From Armatimonadota bacterium (GTDB lineage: Bacteria; Sysuimicrobiota; Sysuimicrobiia; Sysuimicrobiales; Kaftiobacteriaceae), in assembly GCA_031081675.1 (NCBI GenBank), contig JAVHLZ010000008.1, positions 5,001 to 47,006 of the forward strand: a stretch of 42,006 bases of DNA, in the 5' to 3' direction. Shown piece by piece: positions 23,856-32,801 of this stretch (its first letter is position 1; the number at the start of each line of letters is the position of its first letter). The notes beneath the pieces are model-generated. The model saw only the letters and a program-made list of their open reading frames with translations, did no database searches and was not told where the DNA came from. A program made the position numbers and the translations under genes.

Positions 23856-23871
23856 ACACAAGATGTAGGGA
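23856..23871 (+). promoter_or_regulatory. NrdR-box-like sequence upstream of ftsA
   Basis: ACACAAGATGTAGGGA matches the NrdR-like box at 28721-28736 in 13 of 16 positions and shares its ACACAA-ATGT core. It lies 91 bp before ftsA in the only wide gap of the late dcw cluster. A single box without a second copy one to three turns away is weaker evidence than the pair in front of nrdR. Confidence 0.35.
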
Positions 23872-23875
23872 AAGC

Positions 23876-23941
23876 ATGCGGCGAGGACCACCAGATCTAG
23901 CGATGGCCGCCGGCCCGCGGACACCCAGCGGGGAGGCCTAG
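23876..23941 (+). CDS. Possible short upstream reading frame before ftsA
   Basis: An ATG at 23876 preceded by TAGGGA (23866-23871) opens a 21-codon frame, MRRGPPDLAMAAGPRTPSGEA, ending at TAG 23939-23941. It ends 20 bp before ftsA. It may be a leader peptide or just chance; no family is recognisable. Confidence 0.25.
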   Translation: MRRGPPDLAMAAGPRTPSGEA

Positions 23942-23961
23942 GCGCCGTCCGGGGTGCGACG

Positions 23962-25197
23962 ATGTCGCGCAAGCAGCACGTGGTCGGTCTGGACATCGGC
24001 ACCACCAAAGTGTGCGCGGTGGTGGGCGAGGTGGACGACGACGGCGAGGTACACATCGCCGGAGTGGGCAGCACCCCGTCGTCGGGCATCCGCAAGGGGG
24101 TGGTCATCGACCTGGACGCCACCACCCGGGCCATCGAGGAGGCGGTGGAGCGCGCCGAGCGCATGGCCGGGATCACCATCTCCTCCCTGTACGTGGGCGT
24201 CTCCGGCGAGCACATCACTTCCACCAACTCCCGCGGCGTGGTCGCCGTGAGCCGCGGCGACCACGAGATCTCCTCGGCCGACGTGGAGCGGGTGATCGAG
24301 GCGGCGCGCATGGCCGCCCTCCCGGCCTCGGACAGGGAGATCGTGCACATGCTGCCCCGGGGCTTCGTGGTGGATGGCCACGACGGGGTTCGCAACCCGG
24401 TGGGCATGTACGGATCGCGCCTGGAGGTCGAAGCGCACATTGTCACCGGCACCTCCACGGTCCTGGCGAACCTCCTCAAGTGCGTCCAGCGGGCCGGGCT
24501 GGAGCTGGAGGAGATCGTCCTGGAGCCCCTGGCCTCGGCGGAGGCCGTGCTGACCCCCGCCGAGCGGGAGCTGGGCGTGGTCCTGGCCGATATCGGCGGC
24601 GGCACCACCAGCATCGGCGTGTTCGTCGGCGGCGGCCTGTGCCATACGGCCATCCTCCCGGTGGGAGGGCACCACATCACCAGCGACGTGGCCGTCGGGC
24701 TGCGCACGCCGGTGGCCGAAGCCGAGAAACTGAAGATCCGCCACGGGGCGGCGTCCGCCGCCGACGCCCGGGAAGGGGAACTGATCGAGGTGTTCAACGT
24801 GGGCGACCGGGAGCCGCGGGTGCTGCCCCGGCGGGTGCTGTGCGAGATCATCGAGCCGCGGTTGCAGGAGATCTGCGGCCTGCTGCGCCTCCAGATCCGC
24901 CGCAGCGGCTACGCCCACCTGGTGCCGGCGGGGATCGTCCTGACCGGGGGCACGGCGCTGCTGCGGGGGATCACCCGCTACGTGAGCGAGCACCTGGAAC
25001 TGCCCGCCCGGGTGGGGGTGCCGGACCAGGTGGGGGGGCTGACCGACGCGGTGGCCAGTCCCATCTACGCCACCGGGGTCGGGCTGGTGCTGTACGGGGT
25101 GCGCCACGGCGGGTCTCGCCCCTCCCGGGGCGGCAACGGCACCGGCCTGTGGAGCCGGGTGCGGTCCTGGTGGCGCGAGGTGGTGCACGGAGGATAG
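23962..25197 (+). CDS. ftsA: Cell division protein FtsA
   Basis: This 411-residue actin-like ATPase tethers FtsZ to the membrane. Phosphate 1 is [16 protein letters not shown] near residues 9-24. The 1C (SHS2) domain includes [21 protein letters not shown]. Phosphate 2 is [14 protein letters not shown], and the adenosine motif is [14 protein letters not shown] glycine/serine-rich linker leads to a C-terminal amphipathic helix, [16 protein letters not shown], which is the membrane-targeting sequence. The start is ATG 23962 after a 119-bp gap that could hold a promoter. ftsZ follows 40 bp downstream. Presence of both FtsA and SepF (39053-39439) gives this cell two FtsZ anchors. Confidence 0.97.
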   Translation: MSRKQHVVGLDIGTTKVCAVVGEVDDDGEVHIAGVGSTPSSGIRKGVVIDLDATTRAIEEAVERAERMAGITISSLYVGVSGEHITSTNSRGVVAVSRGDHEISSADVERVIEAARMAALPASDREIVHMLPRGFVVDGHDGVRNPVGMYGSRLEVEAHIVTGTSTVLANLLKCVQRAGLELEEIVLEPLASAEAVLTPAERELGVVLADIGGGTTSIGVFVGGGLCHTAILPVGGHHITSDVAVGLRTPVAEAEKLKIRHGAASAADAREGELIEVFNVGDREPRVLPRRVLCEIIEPRLQEICGLLRLQIRRSGYAHLVPAGIVLTGGTALLRGITRYVSEHLELPARVGVPDQVGGLTDAVASPIYATGVGLVLYGVRHGGSRPSRGGNGTGLWSRVRSWWREVVHGG

Positions 25198-25237
25198 GCG
25201 GGCCGGCCCGGAGCCGGCTGTCGAGGGGGAACCGAGC

Positions 25238-26296
25238 ATGGGACATCTGGATCGAGACCTGCGCCGGTACGCGGCCATCAAGGTGGTCGGCGTCGGGGGC
25301 GGCGGCAGCAACGCGGTCAACCGGATGATCAGCGCCGGCCTGCGGGGCGTGGAGTTCATCGCCATCAACACCGACGCCCAGGCCCTCGCCCTGAGCAGCG
25401 CCGACAAGAAGATCCACATCGGCAGCAAGCTCACCAAGGGGCTGGGGGCGGGGGGAGACCCCGAGGTGGGCCGCCAGGCGGCCGAGGAGAGCAAGGAGGA
25501 CCTCTACGAGGCCCTGGAGGGGGCCGACATGGTGTTCATCACCGCCGGCATGGGCGGCGGCACCGGCACCGGGGGCTCCCCGGTGGTGGCGGAGGTGGCC
25601 CGGGAACTGGGGGCGCTGACCATCGGGGTGGTCACCAAGCCCTTCGGCTTCGAGGGCCGGCGGCGGGCGCAGGCGGCCGAGGAAGGCGTCCGGGCGCTCA
25701 AGCAGAAGGTCAACACGCTGATCACCATCCCCAACGACCGGCTGCTGCAGATCATCGACCGCACCGCCACCGTGGTGGAGGCATTCCGGGTGGCCGACGA
25801 TGTCCTGCGGCAGGGGGTGCAGGGGATCGCCGATCTGATCACGGTGCCGGGCCTGATCAACCTGGACTTTGCCGACGTGCGGACCATCATGCACGAGGCG
25901 GGGTCGGCCCTGATCGGCATCGGAGTGGCCAGCGGCGAGGACCGCGCCCTGCGGGCCGCCCAGGCGGCCATCAGCAGCCCCCTGCTGGAGACCTCCATGC
26001 AGGGCGCCCGGGGCGTGCTGATCAACGTGACCGGCGGGCTGGACCTGGGGCTGCTGGAGGTCAGCGAGGCCGCGCAGATCATCAAGGACGCCGCCGACCC
26101 CGACGCCAACATCATCTTCGGGGCGGTCATCGACGACAAGGTCAACGGCGAGGTGCGCATCACCGTCATCGCCACGGGGTTCGACGCCGAGCGCAAGCCC
26201 GCCCAGACCGTGGCCGAGGAGCCCGAGGTCACCGACGACGGGGTGCGGGCGCTGATCAACGACCTGGATATCCCCGCCTTCCTGCGGCGGCGCTGA
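25238..26296 (+). CDS. ftsZ: Cell division GTPase FtsZ
   Basis: This 352-residue tubulin homologue forms the Z ring. It has [14 protein letters not shown] at the nucleotide pocket and the tubulin signature [10 protein letters not shown] (106-115). In that signature G113-S114 replaces the usual Ala-Ala. The T7-loop region [11 protein letters not shown] carries the catalytic aspartate. The disordered linker is very short (about 20 residues from around 318). The protein ends with the conserved C-terminal peptide [10 protein letters not shown], which binds FtsA and SepF. The ATG at 25238 follows GAGGGGGA. It is the last gene of the contiguous dcw cluster; an 89-bp gap follows. Confidence 0.98.
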   Translation: MGHLDRDLRRYAAIKVVGVGGGGSNAVNRMISAGLRGVEFIAINTDAQALALSSADKKIHIGSKLTKGLGAGGDPEVGRQAAEESKEDLYEALEGADMVFITAGMGGGTGTGGSPVVAEVARELGALTIGVVTKPFGFEGRRRAQAAEEGVRALKQKVNTLITIPNDRLLQIIDRTATVVEAFRVADDVLRQGVQGIADLITVPGLINLDFADVRTIMHEAGSALIGIGVASGEDRALRAAQAAISSPLLETSMQGARGVLINVTGGLDLGLLEVSEAAQIIKDAADPDANIIFGAVIDDKVNGEVRITVIATGFDAERKPAQTVAEEPEVTDDGVRALINDLDIPAFLRRR

Positions 26297-26386
26297 CGGC
26301 GCCGGGGCGCACCTGCCGGCGGGGCCGCGCCGGAGGCGGGATCCCCTCTTCCGTTCCCCGCCCGGGGGCCGTACCCTAGGGATGTC

Positions 26387-27457
26387 GTGAGGGATCTGTT
26401 CACCGAGCCGGAGCGGCTGTCCGGTCTCGTCTCCAGCCACTTTCCCGTCGCTGGCGTGGTGGAGGACGGGGGGAGGGTGGCTTTTGTCGTCCTCGTGCCC
26501 CCCGACGGCCGAGAGCGCTTCCTGGCCCTGCGGCGGCGCCTGGAGCCCCTGGGGCTGCTGCCCATGCTGCGGGAGCGCGACGGCCGCGTGCTGCTGGTCC
26601 TGCTGCCCCGCCCGCCGCGGACGCCGTGGCGGTGGGCTCCCAACGCGGCGCTGTTTGCCGCCACCATCCTCACCACCTTTCTGGCCGGCTACCTGATGGC
26701 CCGGCCGCTGGTGGAGGCGGGCTATCTGTCCTCGGCGGCCTCCGGGGGCGCCAGCTTCGCGGCGGCGCTGATGGCGATCCTGGTGACCCACGAGATGGGC
26801 CACAAAGTGGCGTCCGTCCTGCGGGGGGTGGACAGCAGCCTGCCCTACTTCATTCCCATGTTCCCTCCCCTGGGCACCATGGGGGCGGTCATCATCACCC
26901 GCACCCCGGCTCCCAACCGCGACGCTCTCATCGACGTAGGGGCCGCGGGACCCATCGCCGGGTTTGCGGTCGCCGTGCCGGTGCTGATCATCGGCATCAC
27001 CCATTCGTTCGTGATCCGGCCCACGGACTTCAGCGGGATCACCCTGCCCGATCCCCTGCTGCTGCAGTGGCTGATCCGGTGGCTGCTGCACCCGCCGTCC
27101 GACGCGGTGGTCCTGGGCCATCCCATCCTGTTCGCGGGATGGATCGGCCTGCTCGTCACCAGCCTGAACCTGCTGCCGGCGGGCATGCTGGACGGGGGCC
27201 ACGCGGTCCGGGCCCTGCTGGGCCGCCGAGGCCACCAGGTCCTGTCGTGGGCGGCGGTGGGGGTGGCGGTTCTTCTGGGATACTGGGTGATGGCCGTCCT
27301 GATCTTCCTGATGATCCCCCGGGGGCACCCCGGCCCGCTGGACGACGTCTCCCCGGCTCGCCCCAGCCGGTGGGTGATGGGGCTGGCGCTGCTGGCGATC
27401 TTCGCGGTGAGCGTCGTGCCCTCCGAGGCCTCCCCCCTCGGGCGGTGGTGGCGGTGA
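26387..27457 (+). CDS. Membrane-embedded zinc metalloprotease, M50 (site-2 protease) family
   Basis: This 356-residue protein has a soluble N-terminal domain (about 1-80) and then several transmembrane helices. The zinc-binding HEMGH is at 135-139. The second motif NLLPAGMLDGGH at 261-272 supplies the third ligand, D269. Between them is GTMGAVIITR and the NRDALIDVGAAGPIAGF segment seen in the branch containing plant EGY1 and many bacterial and archaeal homologues. It should cleave a transmembrane substrate within the bilayer; no anti-sigma factor or other obvious substrate is adjacent. There is no PDZ domain. The start is GTG 26387. The stop overlaps the permease gene by four bases, so the two are probably co-translated. 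Confidence 0.92.
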   Translation: MRDLFTEPERLSGLVSSHFPVAGVVEDGGRVAFVVLVPPDGRERFLALRRRLEPLGLLPMLRERDGRVLLVLLPRPPRTPWRWAPNAALFAATILTTFLAGYLMARPLVEAGYLSSAASGGASFAAALMAILVTHEMGHKVASVLRGVDSSLPYFIPMFPPLGTMGAVIITRTPAPNRDALIDVGAAGPIAGFAVAVPVLIIGITHSFVIRPTDFSGITLPDPLLLQWLIRWLLHPPSDAVVLGHPILFAGWIGLLVTSLNLLPAGMLDGGHAVRALLGRRGHQVLSWAAVGVAVLLGYWVMAVLIFLMIPRGHPGPLDDVSPARPSRWVMGLALLAIFAVSVVPSEASPLGRWWR

Positions 27458-28614
27458 GCTGGTCCGTGGCGGCCGCCGTCTTCCGCAAGGAGACGGTGGA
27501 GGCCCTGCGGGATCACCGGACGGTCCTGGTGGCCCTGCTGCTGCCGGCGATCCTGATGCCCACCCTCACCGTGGCTCTTCCCGCCCTGGCCGAGCGCCAG
27601 CGCCGCGCCCGCGAGTCCGCGGCGGTGGTGGTGGCGGTGGAGGGAGAGACCGCAGACCTGCTGGAGGCCGCCGGAGGAATCCGGTCTGTCCGGGTCCCCG
27701 ACCCCGAAGCCGCCCTGGAGGCGGGCACGGTGGACGCCGTCCTCCGGGCCGAGCCGGTCGGGGGCGGGATCCGCCGCGTCGTCGTGCTGTACGACCGCAC
27801 GCGCCCGGGCTCGGTGGTGGCGCGGGCGCGGGTGCAGCAGGCGCTGGCGGCCGCCACTCAGGCTCACGTCCGGCGGCGACTGGCGGAGGCAGGGCTGGCG
27901 GAGGCGGCCCTGGTGGCGCTGGCCGTCAGCGAGCGCGATGTGGCCGGACGCGCCCGGTCGGGCCAGCTGCTCCTGGCCGGCGTGCTGCCCTTCGTCGTGG
28001 TCCTGTGGGCCGTGCTGGGCGGCCAGCACGCCGCCCTGGACACCGGCGCCGGAGAGGCCGAGCGCCAGACCCTGGAGCTGCTTCTGGCCACCCCCGCGCC
28101 CCGGGCGGCGATCGCGGCGGGAAAGTTTCTGGCGGTCTGGACCACGGCACTGGCCGCCGTCGCCATGGTGGTGGCCAGCACTGTGGCCGGCCTGTGGGCG
28201 GGAGCCCGCCTGCCGCTGGGGCTGCCCCCCGTGTCCCTTGCCGTCCCTCCGGCCGCCGCGGCGGCCCTGGTCCTCCTGGCCGTGACGGTGGTGGCTTTCC
28301 TGTCCGCCGTCCAGCTCGCCCTCAGCCTGCTGGCCCGCAGCGTGCGCCAGGCCCAGCAGTATTTCACGCCGGTCTACCTGCTGGTGAGCCTGCCCGCCCT
28401 GGCCGCGCCTGTCCTGGACGGGTGGGAGAAGGCCGCCTGGGCCTACCTGGTGCCTGGCCTGGGAACCGTGTTCGCCTCCCGAGGGCTGCTCCTGGGCACG
28501 CTGCCGCCTGCCTGGCTGGCCCTGGCCGTCCTGTCTCCCGCGGCCGGTGCCCTGGTCGGCCTGGCCGCCTCCGCCCGCCTGTTGGGCCGCGAGGAAGCGC
28601 TTTTTCGAGCCTGA
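27454..28614 (+). CDS. ABC-2 type transporter permease (NatB-like)
   Basis: This 386-residue protein starts with AAVFRKETVEALRDHRTVLVALLLPAILMPTL, the pattern of NatB-type permeases. It has one N-terminal transmembrane helix and a large extracytoplasmic domain (about 45-165). Five or so C-terminal helices include an ERQTLELLLATPAPRAAIAAGKFLAV motif typical of the family. NatA/NatB exports sodium in Bacillus; related pumps export other ions or peptides, so the substrate is unknown. No ABC ATPase gene accompanies it in this window, so its motor must be encoded elsewhere. The GTG start overlaps the protease stop (GTGA). Confidence 0.85.
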   Translation: MSWSVAAAVFRKETVEALRDHRTVLVALLLPAILMPTLTVALPALAERQRRARESAAVVVAVEGETADLLEAAGGIRSVRVPDPEAALEAGTVDAVLRAEPVGGGIRRVVVLYDRTRPGSVVARARVQQALAAATQAHVRRRLAEAGLAEAALVALAVSERDVAGRARSGQLLLAGVLPFVVVLWAVLGGQHAALDTGAGEAERQTLELLLATPAPRAAIAAGKFLAVWTTALAAVAMVVASTVAGLWAGARLPLGLPPVSLAVPPAAAAALVLLAVTVVAFLSAVQLALSLLARSVRQAQQYFTPVYLLVSLPALAAPVLDGWEKAAWAYLVPGLGTVFASRGLLLGTLPPAWLALAVLSPAAGALVGLAASARLLGREEALFRA

Positions 28615-28633
28615 GCCCGCCCGGGAAGCTTCT

Positions 28634-28662
28634 GCGGGGCTCTCCCGACCCGTGCGCCCCGC
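28634..28662 (+). other. Weak hairpin after the permease gene
   Basis: GCGGGGC at 28634-28640 pairs with GCCCCGC at 28656-28662 around a 15-base loop. There is no T-run. It could be a poor terminator between the protease-permease pair and nrdR. Confidence 0.3.
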
Positions 28663-28715
28663 CATGGCCGTGCCGGGCGGCAGGGCGGCCCCGGGATTTC
28701 GGCGGAATTGGGACG

Positions 28716-28744
28716 TTGACACACAACATGTGGGGTCCTAGAAT
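28716..28744 (+). promoter_or_regulatory. Consensus sigma-70-type promoter of nrdR-nrdJ
   Basis: TTGACA at 28716-28721 and TAGAAT at 28739-28744 are separated by exactly 17 bp. This is the best promoter seen in the window. Transcription would start near 28751. Confidence 0.85.
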
Positions 28745-28768
28745 CGGGGGTGCCCCAGGATGTTGTGG
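28721..28768 (+). promoter_or_regulatory. Pair of NrdR boxes over the nrdR promoter
   Basis: Box 1, ACACAACATGTGGGGT (28721-28736), lies in the spacer between -35 and -10. Box 2, CCCCAGGATGTTGTGG (28753-28768), covers the start region. Read on the minus strand, box 2 shares CACAACAT with box 1. Centres are 32 bp apart, about three helical turns, as known for NrdR sites. NrdR with bound dATP/ATP would repress its own operon and the reductase. Confidence 0.75.
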
Positions 28769-28779
28769 GGCCCCGCATC

Positions 28780-29307
28780 ATGCGCTGCCCGTACTGCTCT
28801 CACGATGACACCAGGGTCCTCGACTCCCGGCCGGTGGATGAGGGTGCGGCCATCCGCAGGCGCAGGGAGTGCCCCCGCTGCAGCCGCCGCTTCACCACCT
28901 ACGAGAGGATGGACCATGTGCCCGTGATGGTGGTCAAGCGGGACGGGCGCCGGGAGCCCTTCGACCGCTCCAAGGTCCTGCGGGGGCTGATGCTGGCCTG
29001 CGGCAAACGCCCCGTCAGCATGGACGACCTGGAGAAGATCGTGGACGAGGTGGAGCGGGAGGTGACCGGGCGCGGCGACCGGGAGGTCAGCTCGCTGCAG
29101 ATCGGCGCGCTGGTGATGGAGCGGTTGCGACGGCTGGATGATGTGGCCTACGTGCGGTTTGCCTCCGAGCACCGGCGGTTCCGGGACCTGGACATGCTCG
29201 TGGAGGAAGCCGAGACCCTCAAGGAGCGCAAGAGGCGGGAAGAGGCCCTGCGCGCCCAGGTCCCCTTGCTGTCCGTCGAAGGCGGTCCGACCAAGACACC
29301 CTCGTAA
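28780..29307 (+). CDS. nrdR: Transcriptional repressor NrdR
   Basis: This 175-residue regulator of ribonucleotide reductase genes senses nucleotides. A zinc ribbon (C3, C6, C31, C34) binds DNA. An ATP-cone domain follows at about 49-139, starting VVKRDGRREPFDRSKVLRGL. A charged helical tail ends it. The ATG at 28780 is chosen because the protein then starts MRCPYC, as in the family. A GTG at 28750 would add ten residues and would lie at the predicted transcription start. The reductase gene follows 64 bp downstream, consistent with one operon. Confidence 0.95.
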   Translation: MRCPYCSHDDTRVLDSRPVDEGAAIRRRRECPRCSRRFTTYERMDHVPVMVVKRDGRREPFDRSKVLRGLMLACGKRPVSMDDLEKIVDEVEREVTGRGDREVSSLQIGALVMERLRRLDDVAYVRFASEHRRFRDLDMLVEEAETLKERKRREEALRAQVPLLSVEGGPTKTPS

Positions 29308-29371
29308 CCGCAGGGACCCGCGCCCGGCCGGCCGGATGCGCGGGCCCGCCGTTCGGGAAGGGGTGAGCCCC

Positions 29372-31777
29372 GTGGATGCCGATGTTCCCGTGACGACGTC
29401 CTCTCCGGCGACCGACCTGCCGCGCGAGACCCTGGAGTATTTCGGTGGCGACGAGCTGCGGGCCCGGGTGTTCTTCGACAAGTACGCCCTCCGGGATCCC
29501 GGCGGACGGCCCCTGGAAACCCTCCCCCCGCAGATGTGGCGGCGGATCGCCCGGGAGCTGGCGTCGGTGGAGGCCACCCCCCAGGCCCGGCGGGAGTGGG
29601 AGGAGAAGTTCTACTGGCTGCTGGAGGACTTCCGGTTCATCCCGGGCGGGCGCATCATGCACGGGGCCGGCAACCCCAAGCGGGTCACCCTGCTGAACTG
29701 TTACGTCATCCCCATCCGGGACGACTCCATTGAGGCGATCTTCGACTGGATGAAGGAGGCGGCCCGTACCTACTCCCTGGGCGGCGGCGTGGGGACGGAC
29801 ATCAGCATCCTCCGCCCCCGGGGGGCCCCGGTGAACAACGCGGCCCGCTCCAGCACCGGCGCGGTCTCCTTCATGGAGCTCATGTCCCTGACCACCGGCA
29901 CCATCGGCCAGAGCGGCCGGCGGGGAGCGCTGATGATCACCATCGCCGACTCGCACCCCGACGTGCTGGACTTCGTGCGGGTCAAGCGCAACCTCACCCG
30001 GGTTCGCTATGCCAACATCAGCGTGCGGGTGAGCGATGCCTTCATGCGGGCCGTGGAGGCCGACGGCACCTGGGACCTGGTGTTCCACAACGAGAAGGCC
30101 TCGGTACGGCGGACGGTGCGGGCGCGGGAACTGTGGGCCGAACTGATCCGGGGCGCCCGGGACTACGCCGAGCCGGGGGTCATCTTCTGGGACCAGGTGG
30201 TCCGCTGGTCCACCTCCGAGTACGACGGCATGGAGGTCATCACCACCAATCCCTGCTCCGAGATCCCCCTGGAGCCGTATGGCAACTGCTGCCTGGGCAA
30301 CGTGAACCTGGCGCGCTTTGTCGCGGACCCGTTCACATCCCAGGCCCGGGTGGACTGGGACCAGCTGGAGCCGGCGCTGCGCTACGCCACCCGGTTTCTG
30401 GACAACGTGCTGGACTACAACGCCGACAAGCACCCCCTGCCCCAGCAGCGCGAGGCCAGCCTGCGGTCCCGCCGCATCGGCGTGGGGTTCACGGGGCTGG
30501 GCGACATGCTGATCCAGCTGGGCCTGCGCTACGACTCCGAGGAGGCCATCGCGTTCGTGGACCGGCTGTTCGACCGCATCAAGAACGTGGTCTATGACGC
30601 CAGCGCCTCCCTGGCCGCCGAGAAGGGCGTCTTTCCCGCCTACGACCCCGAGCGCCACCTCCGCGGCCCGTTCCTGGCCACCCTGCAGCCGGCTGTCTTG
30701 GAGCGCATCCGCCGCCACGGCCTGCGCAACGTGGCCCTGCTCACGGTGCCCCCGGTGGGCAGCGGGGCCGCCCTGGCGGGCGTCACCAGCGGCATCGAGC
30801 CTGTGTTCGCCCTGTCCTACATCCGGCGGTCCGAGTCCCTGTCCCAGGAGACGTTCACCGTCTACCACCCGCTGGTGCGCGAGTACATGGCCCGCTTCGG
30901 GATCGAGCGGGAGGCCGACCTCCCTCCGTACTTCGTCACCGCCCACCAGATCAAGCCCGAGATGCGGGTCCGGATGCAGGCGGCGATCCAGAAGCACATC
31001 GACCACTCCATCAGCAGCACCGTCAACCTGCCGCGGGACACGCCGCCGGAAGAGGTGGAGCGGATCTACTTCCTGGCCTGGAAGCTGGGGTGCAAGGGGA
31101 TCACCGTGTACCGGGAGGGCAGCCGGGAGGGCATCCTGCTGACCGAGGAGCAGGCGGCCGAGCAGGCGGCCCCGACCGCCGCGGCTCCGGCGGGACCCGC
31201 CCGCGCCGCCCCCCGCCCCCGGCCCAAGGTCACCGCCGGCCGCACCGAGCGGGTGGAGACTCCCCGCGGGCGGGTGTACGTGGTCGTCAACGAGGACGAG
31301 TGGGGGGTCTGCGAGGTCTTCGTCCACTCCCTGGACGCGGAGGCGGAGGCCATCGGGCGGCTAGCGTCGCTGGCCCTGCGCGGCGGCCTCGACCCCCGGC
31401 AGGTCATCGAGCAGCTGTGGCGGGTCCAGAGCAAGGAGGTGGCGTTCGACCGCTCGGCCAGCGGGACGGTGGTGCGGGTGTCCACCATCGCCCAGGCCGT
31501 GGCCCTGGCCCTGGGCCGGGCGCTGTACGGAGACGACTTCCGCCCCGACAAGGAGTTCCCGCGGGCCGACGTGCTGCCCGAGCCGCGGGTCCGCGCCCGC
31601 CAGCAGCCGCTGCGGTTCGCCGCGGGATCCCCGGTCCCGGCGGCGGAAGCCGCCGAAGGGAACGGCGAGCGGGCCGTCCACCTGGAGTTCATCGGCATCT
31701 GCCCCGACTGCGGCAGCCAGCTGGTGCACGAGAACGGGTGCGCCCACTGTCCGTCGTGCGGCTACTCCCGGTGCTGA
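29372..31777 (+). CDS. nrdJ: Adenosylcobalamin-dependent (class II) ribonucleotide reductase
   Basis: This 801-residue enzyme reduces ribonucleotides using coenzyme B12. By spacing, C295 (in NPCSEIPLEPYG) matches the thiyl-radical cysteine of Thermotoga NrdJ. C110 (LLNCYV) and C306 (GNCCLG) match its redox pair. YSLGGGVGTDISILRPRG and PPVGSGAALAGVTSGIEP are further core motifs. After the barrel, a proline/alanine linker (about 595-625) leads to a TSCPD domain (EDEWGVCEVFVHSLDAEAEA). The protein ends in a cysteine-rich zinc-ribbon tail (C777, C780, C790, C793, C796, C801) that probably re-reduces the active site. There is no N-terminal ATP cone and no intein. The start GTG 29372 lies eight bases after GGGAAGGGG; GTG 29363 and ATG 29336 are alternatives. 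Confidence 0.96.
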   Translation: MDADVPVTTSSPATDLPRETLEYFGGDELRARVFFDKYALRDPGGRPLETLPPQMWRRIARELASVEATPQARREWEEKFYWLLEDFRFIPGGRIMHGAGNPKRVTLLNCYVIPIRDDSIEAIFDWMKEAARTYSLGGGVGTDISILRPRGAPVNNAARSSTGAVSFMELMSLTTGTIGQSGRRGALMITIADSHPDVLDFVRVKRNLTRVRYANISVRVSDAFMRAVEADGTWDLVFHNEKASVRRTVRARELWAELIRGARDYAEPGVIFWDQVVRWSTSEYDGMEVITTNPCSEIPLEPYGNCCLGNVNLARFVADPFTSQARVDWDQLEPALRYATRFLDNVLDYNADKHPLPQQREASLRSRRIGVGFTGLGDMLIQLGLRYDSEEAIAFVDRLFDRIKNVVYDASASLAAEKGVFPAYDPERHLRGPFLATLQPAVLERIRRHGLRNVALLTVPPVGSGAALAGVTSGIEPVFALSYIRRSESLSQETFTVYHPLVREYMARFGIEREADLPPYFVTAHQIKPEMRVRMQAAIQKHIDHSISSTVNLPRDTPPEEVERIYFLAWKLGCKGITVYREGSREGILLTEEQAAEQAAPTAAAPAGPARAAPRPRPKVTAGRTERVETPRGRVYVVVNEDEWGVCEVFVHSLDAEAEAIGRLASLALRGGLDPRQVIEQLWRVQSKEVAFDRSASGTVVRVSTIAQAVALALGRALYGDDFRPDKEFPRADVLPEPRVRARQQPLRFAAGSPVPAAEAAEGNGERAVHLEFIGICPDCGSQLVHENGCAHCPSCGYSRC

Positions 31778-31847
31778 CCGGGGGGCCGGGGAGGATCGGG
31801 AAGACCGGGGGCCGGCAGGGCCGTGTGCCTGTTCGGATGGCCCGGCG

Positions 31848-32774
31848 ATGACCACTCTGCCCGACCCTGACCGGTACCTGCCCGACGGCACCACGGTGGG
31901 CTACGTCCACCTCGGCGCCTCCGACCCCCGGGGGCTGGCCGCCTTTTACCGGGAACGCCTGGGCTTTCGCCTGATCGCGGAGGCGTCCGGCACCTGGGTG
32001 CTCTCCGCCGACGGGCGCCCGCCGCTGCACCTGGCCATCTCGCCGGCGTCGGCGCCCCGCCGCCGGACCGCCGGCCTGTACCACCTGGCCGTGCTGTATC
32101 CCACCCGCCAGGTGCTGGCCGGGGTTCTGGCGCGCCTGCTGGCCTCGGGCTGGCCCCTGCAGGGGGCCGCCGACCACGGCGTCAGCGAGGCCATCTATCT
32201 GGCCGACCCGGAGGGGAACGGCGTCGAGATCTATGCCGACAGGGACCCCGACGTCTGGCCGCGCCGCGGCGGTGCCCTGGCCATGGTGACGCGGCCGCTG
32301 GACCTGGACGGCCTTCTCCGGCTGGCCGCGCCGGACCGGGAGGCGGCGGGCGGGCGGATCGGCCACGTCCACCTGCACGTCACGGATCTGGACCGGGCCG
32401 ATGGGTTCTACGCCGACGCCCTGGGGTTCGTGGTCACCCAGCGCAGTTATCCCGGGGCGCGGTTCTACGCCGCGGGGGATTACCACCACCACGTGGGGGT
32501 GAACATCTGGGCCGGCACCGACCTGCCCTCACCTCAGGCGGACGCCCCGGGCCTGCGCGAGTTCTCGGTCCGCCTGCCGTCGGCCGCGGCGTGGCCGGCG
32601 GTGCGGGCCCGCCTGGGCCGTCACCGGGTGGCGGTGGAGGACGTTCGGGACAGAGGGGAGCACCTGGCCGTGCGGGTGCGGGACCCCGACGGCATCGCGG
32701 TGGTCGTGGAGGTGCCCGCGGGAGGGCCGCTGTCCTGGCCGGGTCGTCCGGCCGAGCTGCCAGCGGACGGGTGA
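31848..32774 (+). CDS. VOC-family protein, CatE-like extradiol dioxygenase (two glyoxalase folds)
   Basis: This 308-residue protein carries two vicinal-oxygen-chelate modules. The first (about 15-135) has GYVHLGASD (H21), GLYHLAVLYPTR (H79) and the metal-ligand region DPEGNGVEIYADR (E127), matching Bacillus CatE catechol-2,3-dioxygenase-type proteins. The second (about 170-295) begins GHVHLHVTDLDRADGFYADALGF and has YHHHVGVNIW. It is predicted to be a soluble metal-dependent enzyme. Ring-cleavage of a catechol is the closest analogy, but no aromatic pathway gene is nearby and another substrate is possible. The ATG at 31848 has no strong ribosome-binding site. Citrate synthase follows 61 bp downstream behind its own -10-like element. 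Confidence 0.82.
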   Translation: MTTLPDPDRYLPDGTTVGYVHLGASDPRGLAAFYRERLGFRLIAEASGTWVLSADGRPPLHLAISPASAPRRRTAGLYHLAVLYPTRQVLAGVLARLLASGWPLQGAADHGVSEAIYLADPEGNGVEIYADRDPDVWPRRGGALAMVTRPLDLDGLLRLAAPDREAAGGRIGHVHLHVTDLDRADGFYADALGFVVTQRSYPGARFYAAGDYHHHVGVNIWAGTDLPSPQADAPGLREFSVRLPSAAAWPAVRARLGRHRVAVEDVRDRGEHLAVRVRDPDGIAVVVEVPAGGPLSWPGRPAELPADG

Positions 32775-32801
32775 CGCCGGCCGGACGCCCGCGCGACCTG
32801 C

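Noticed and set aside
26374-26381. CCCTAGGG palindrome before the M50 protease gene
   Set aside because: It is only 8 bp with no matching copy or promoter spacing, so it is probably chance.
29308-29371. A cobalamin riboswitch in front of the B12-dependent reductase
   Set aside because: The gap is too short and lacks the conserved B12-box sequence. Control by NrdR explains the arrangement.
29372-31777. An intein or ATP cone in the ribonucleotide reductase
   Set aside because: The active-site motifs are uninterrupted and the N-terminus starts directly with the class II core. The only ATP cone is in NrdR.
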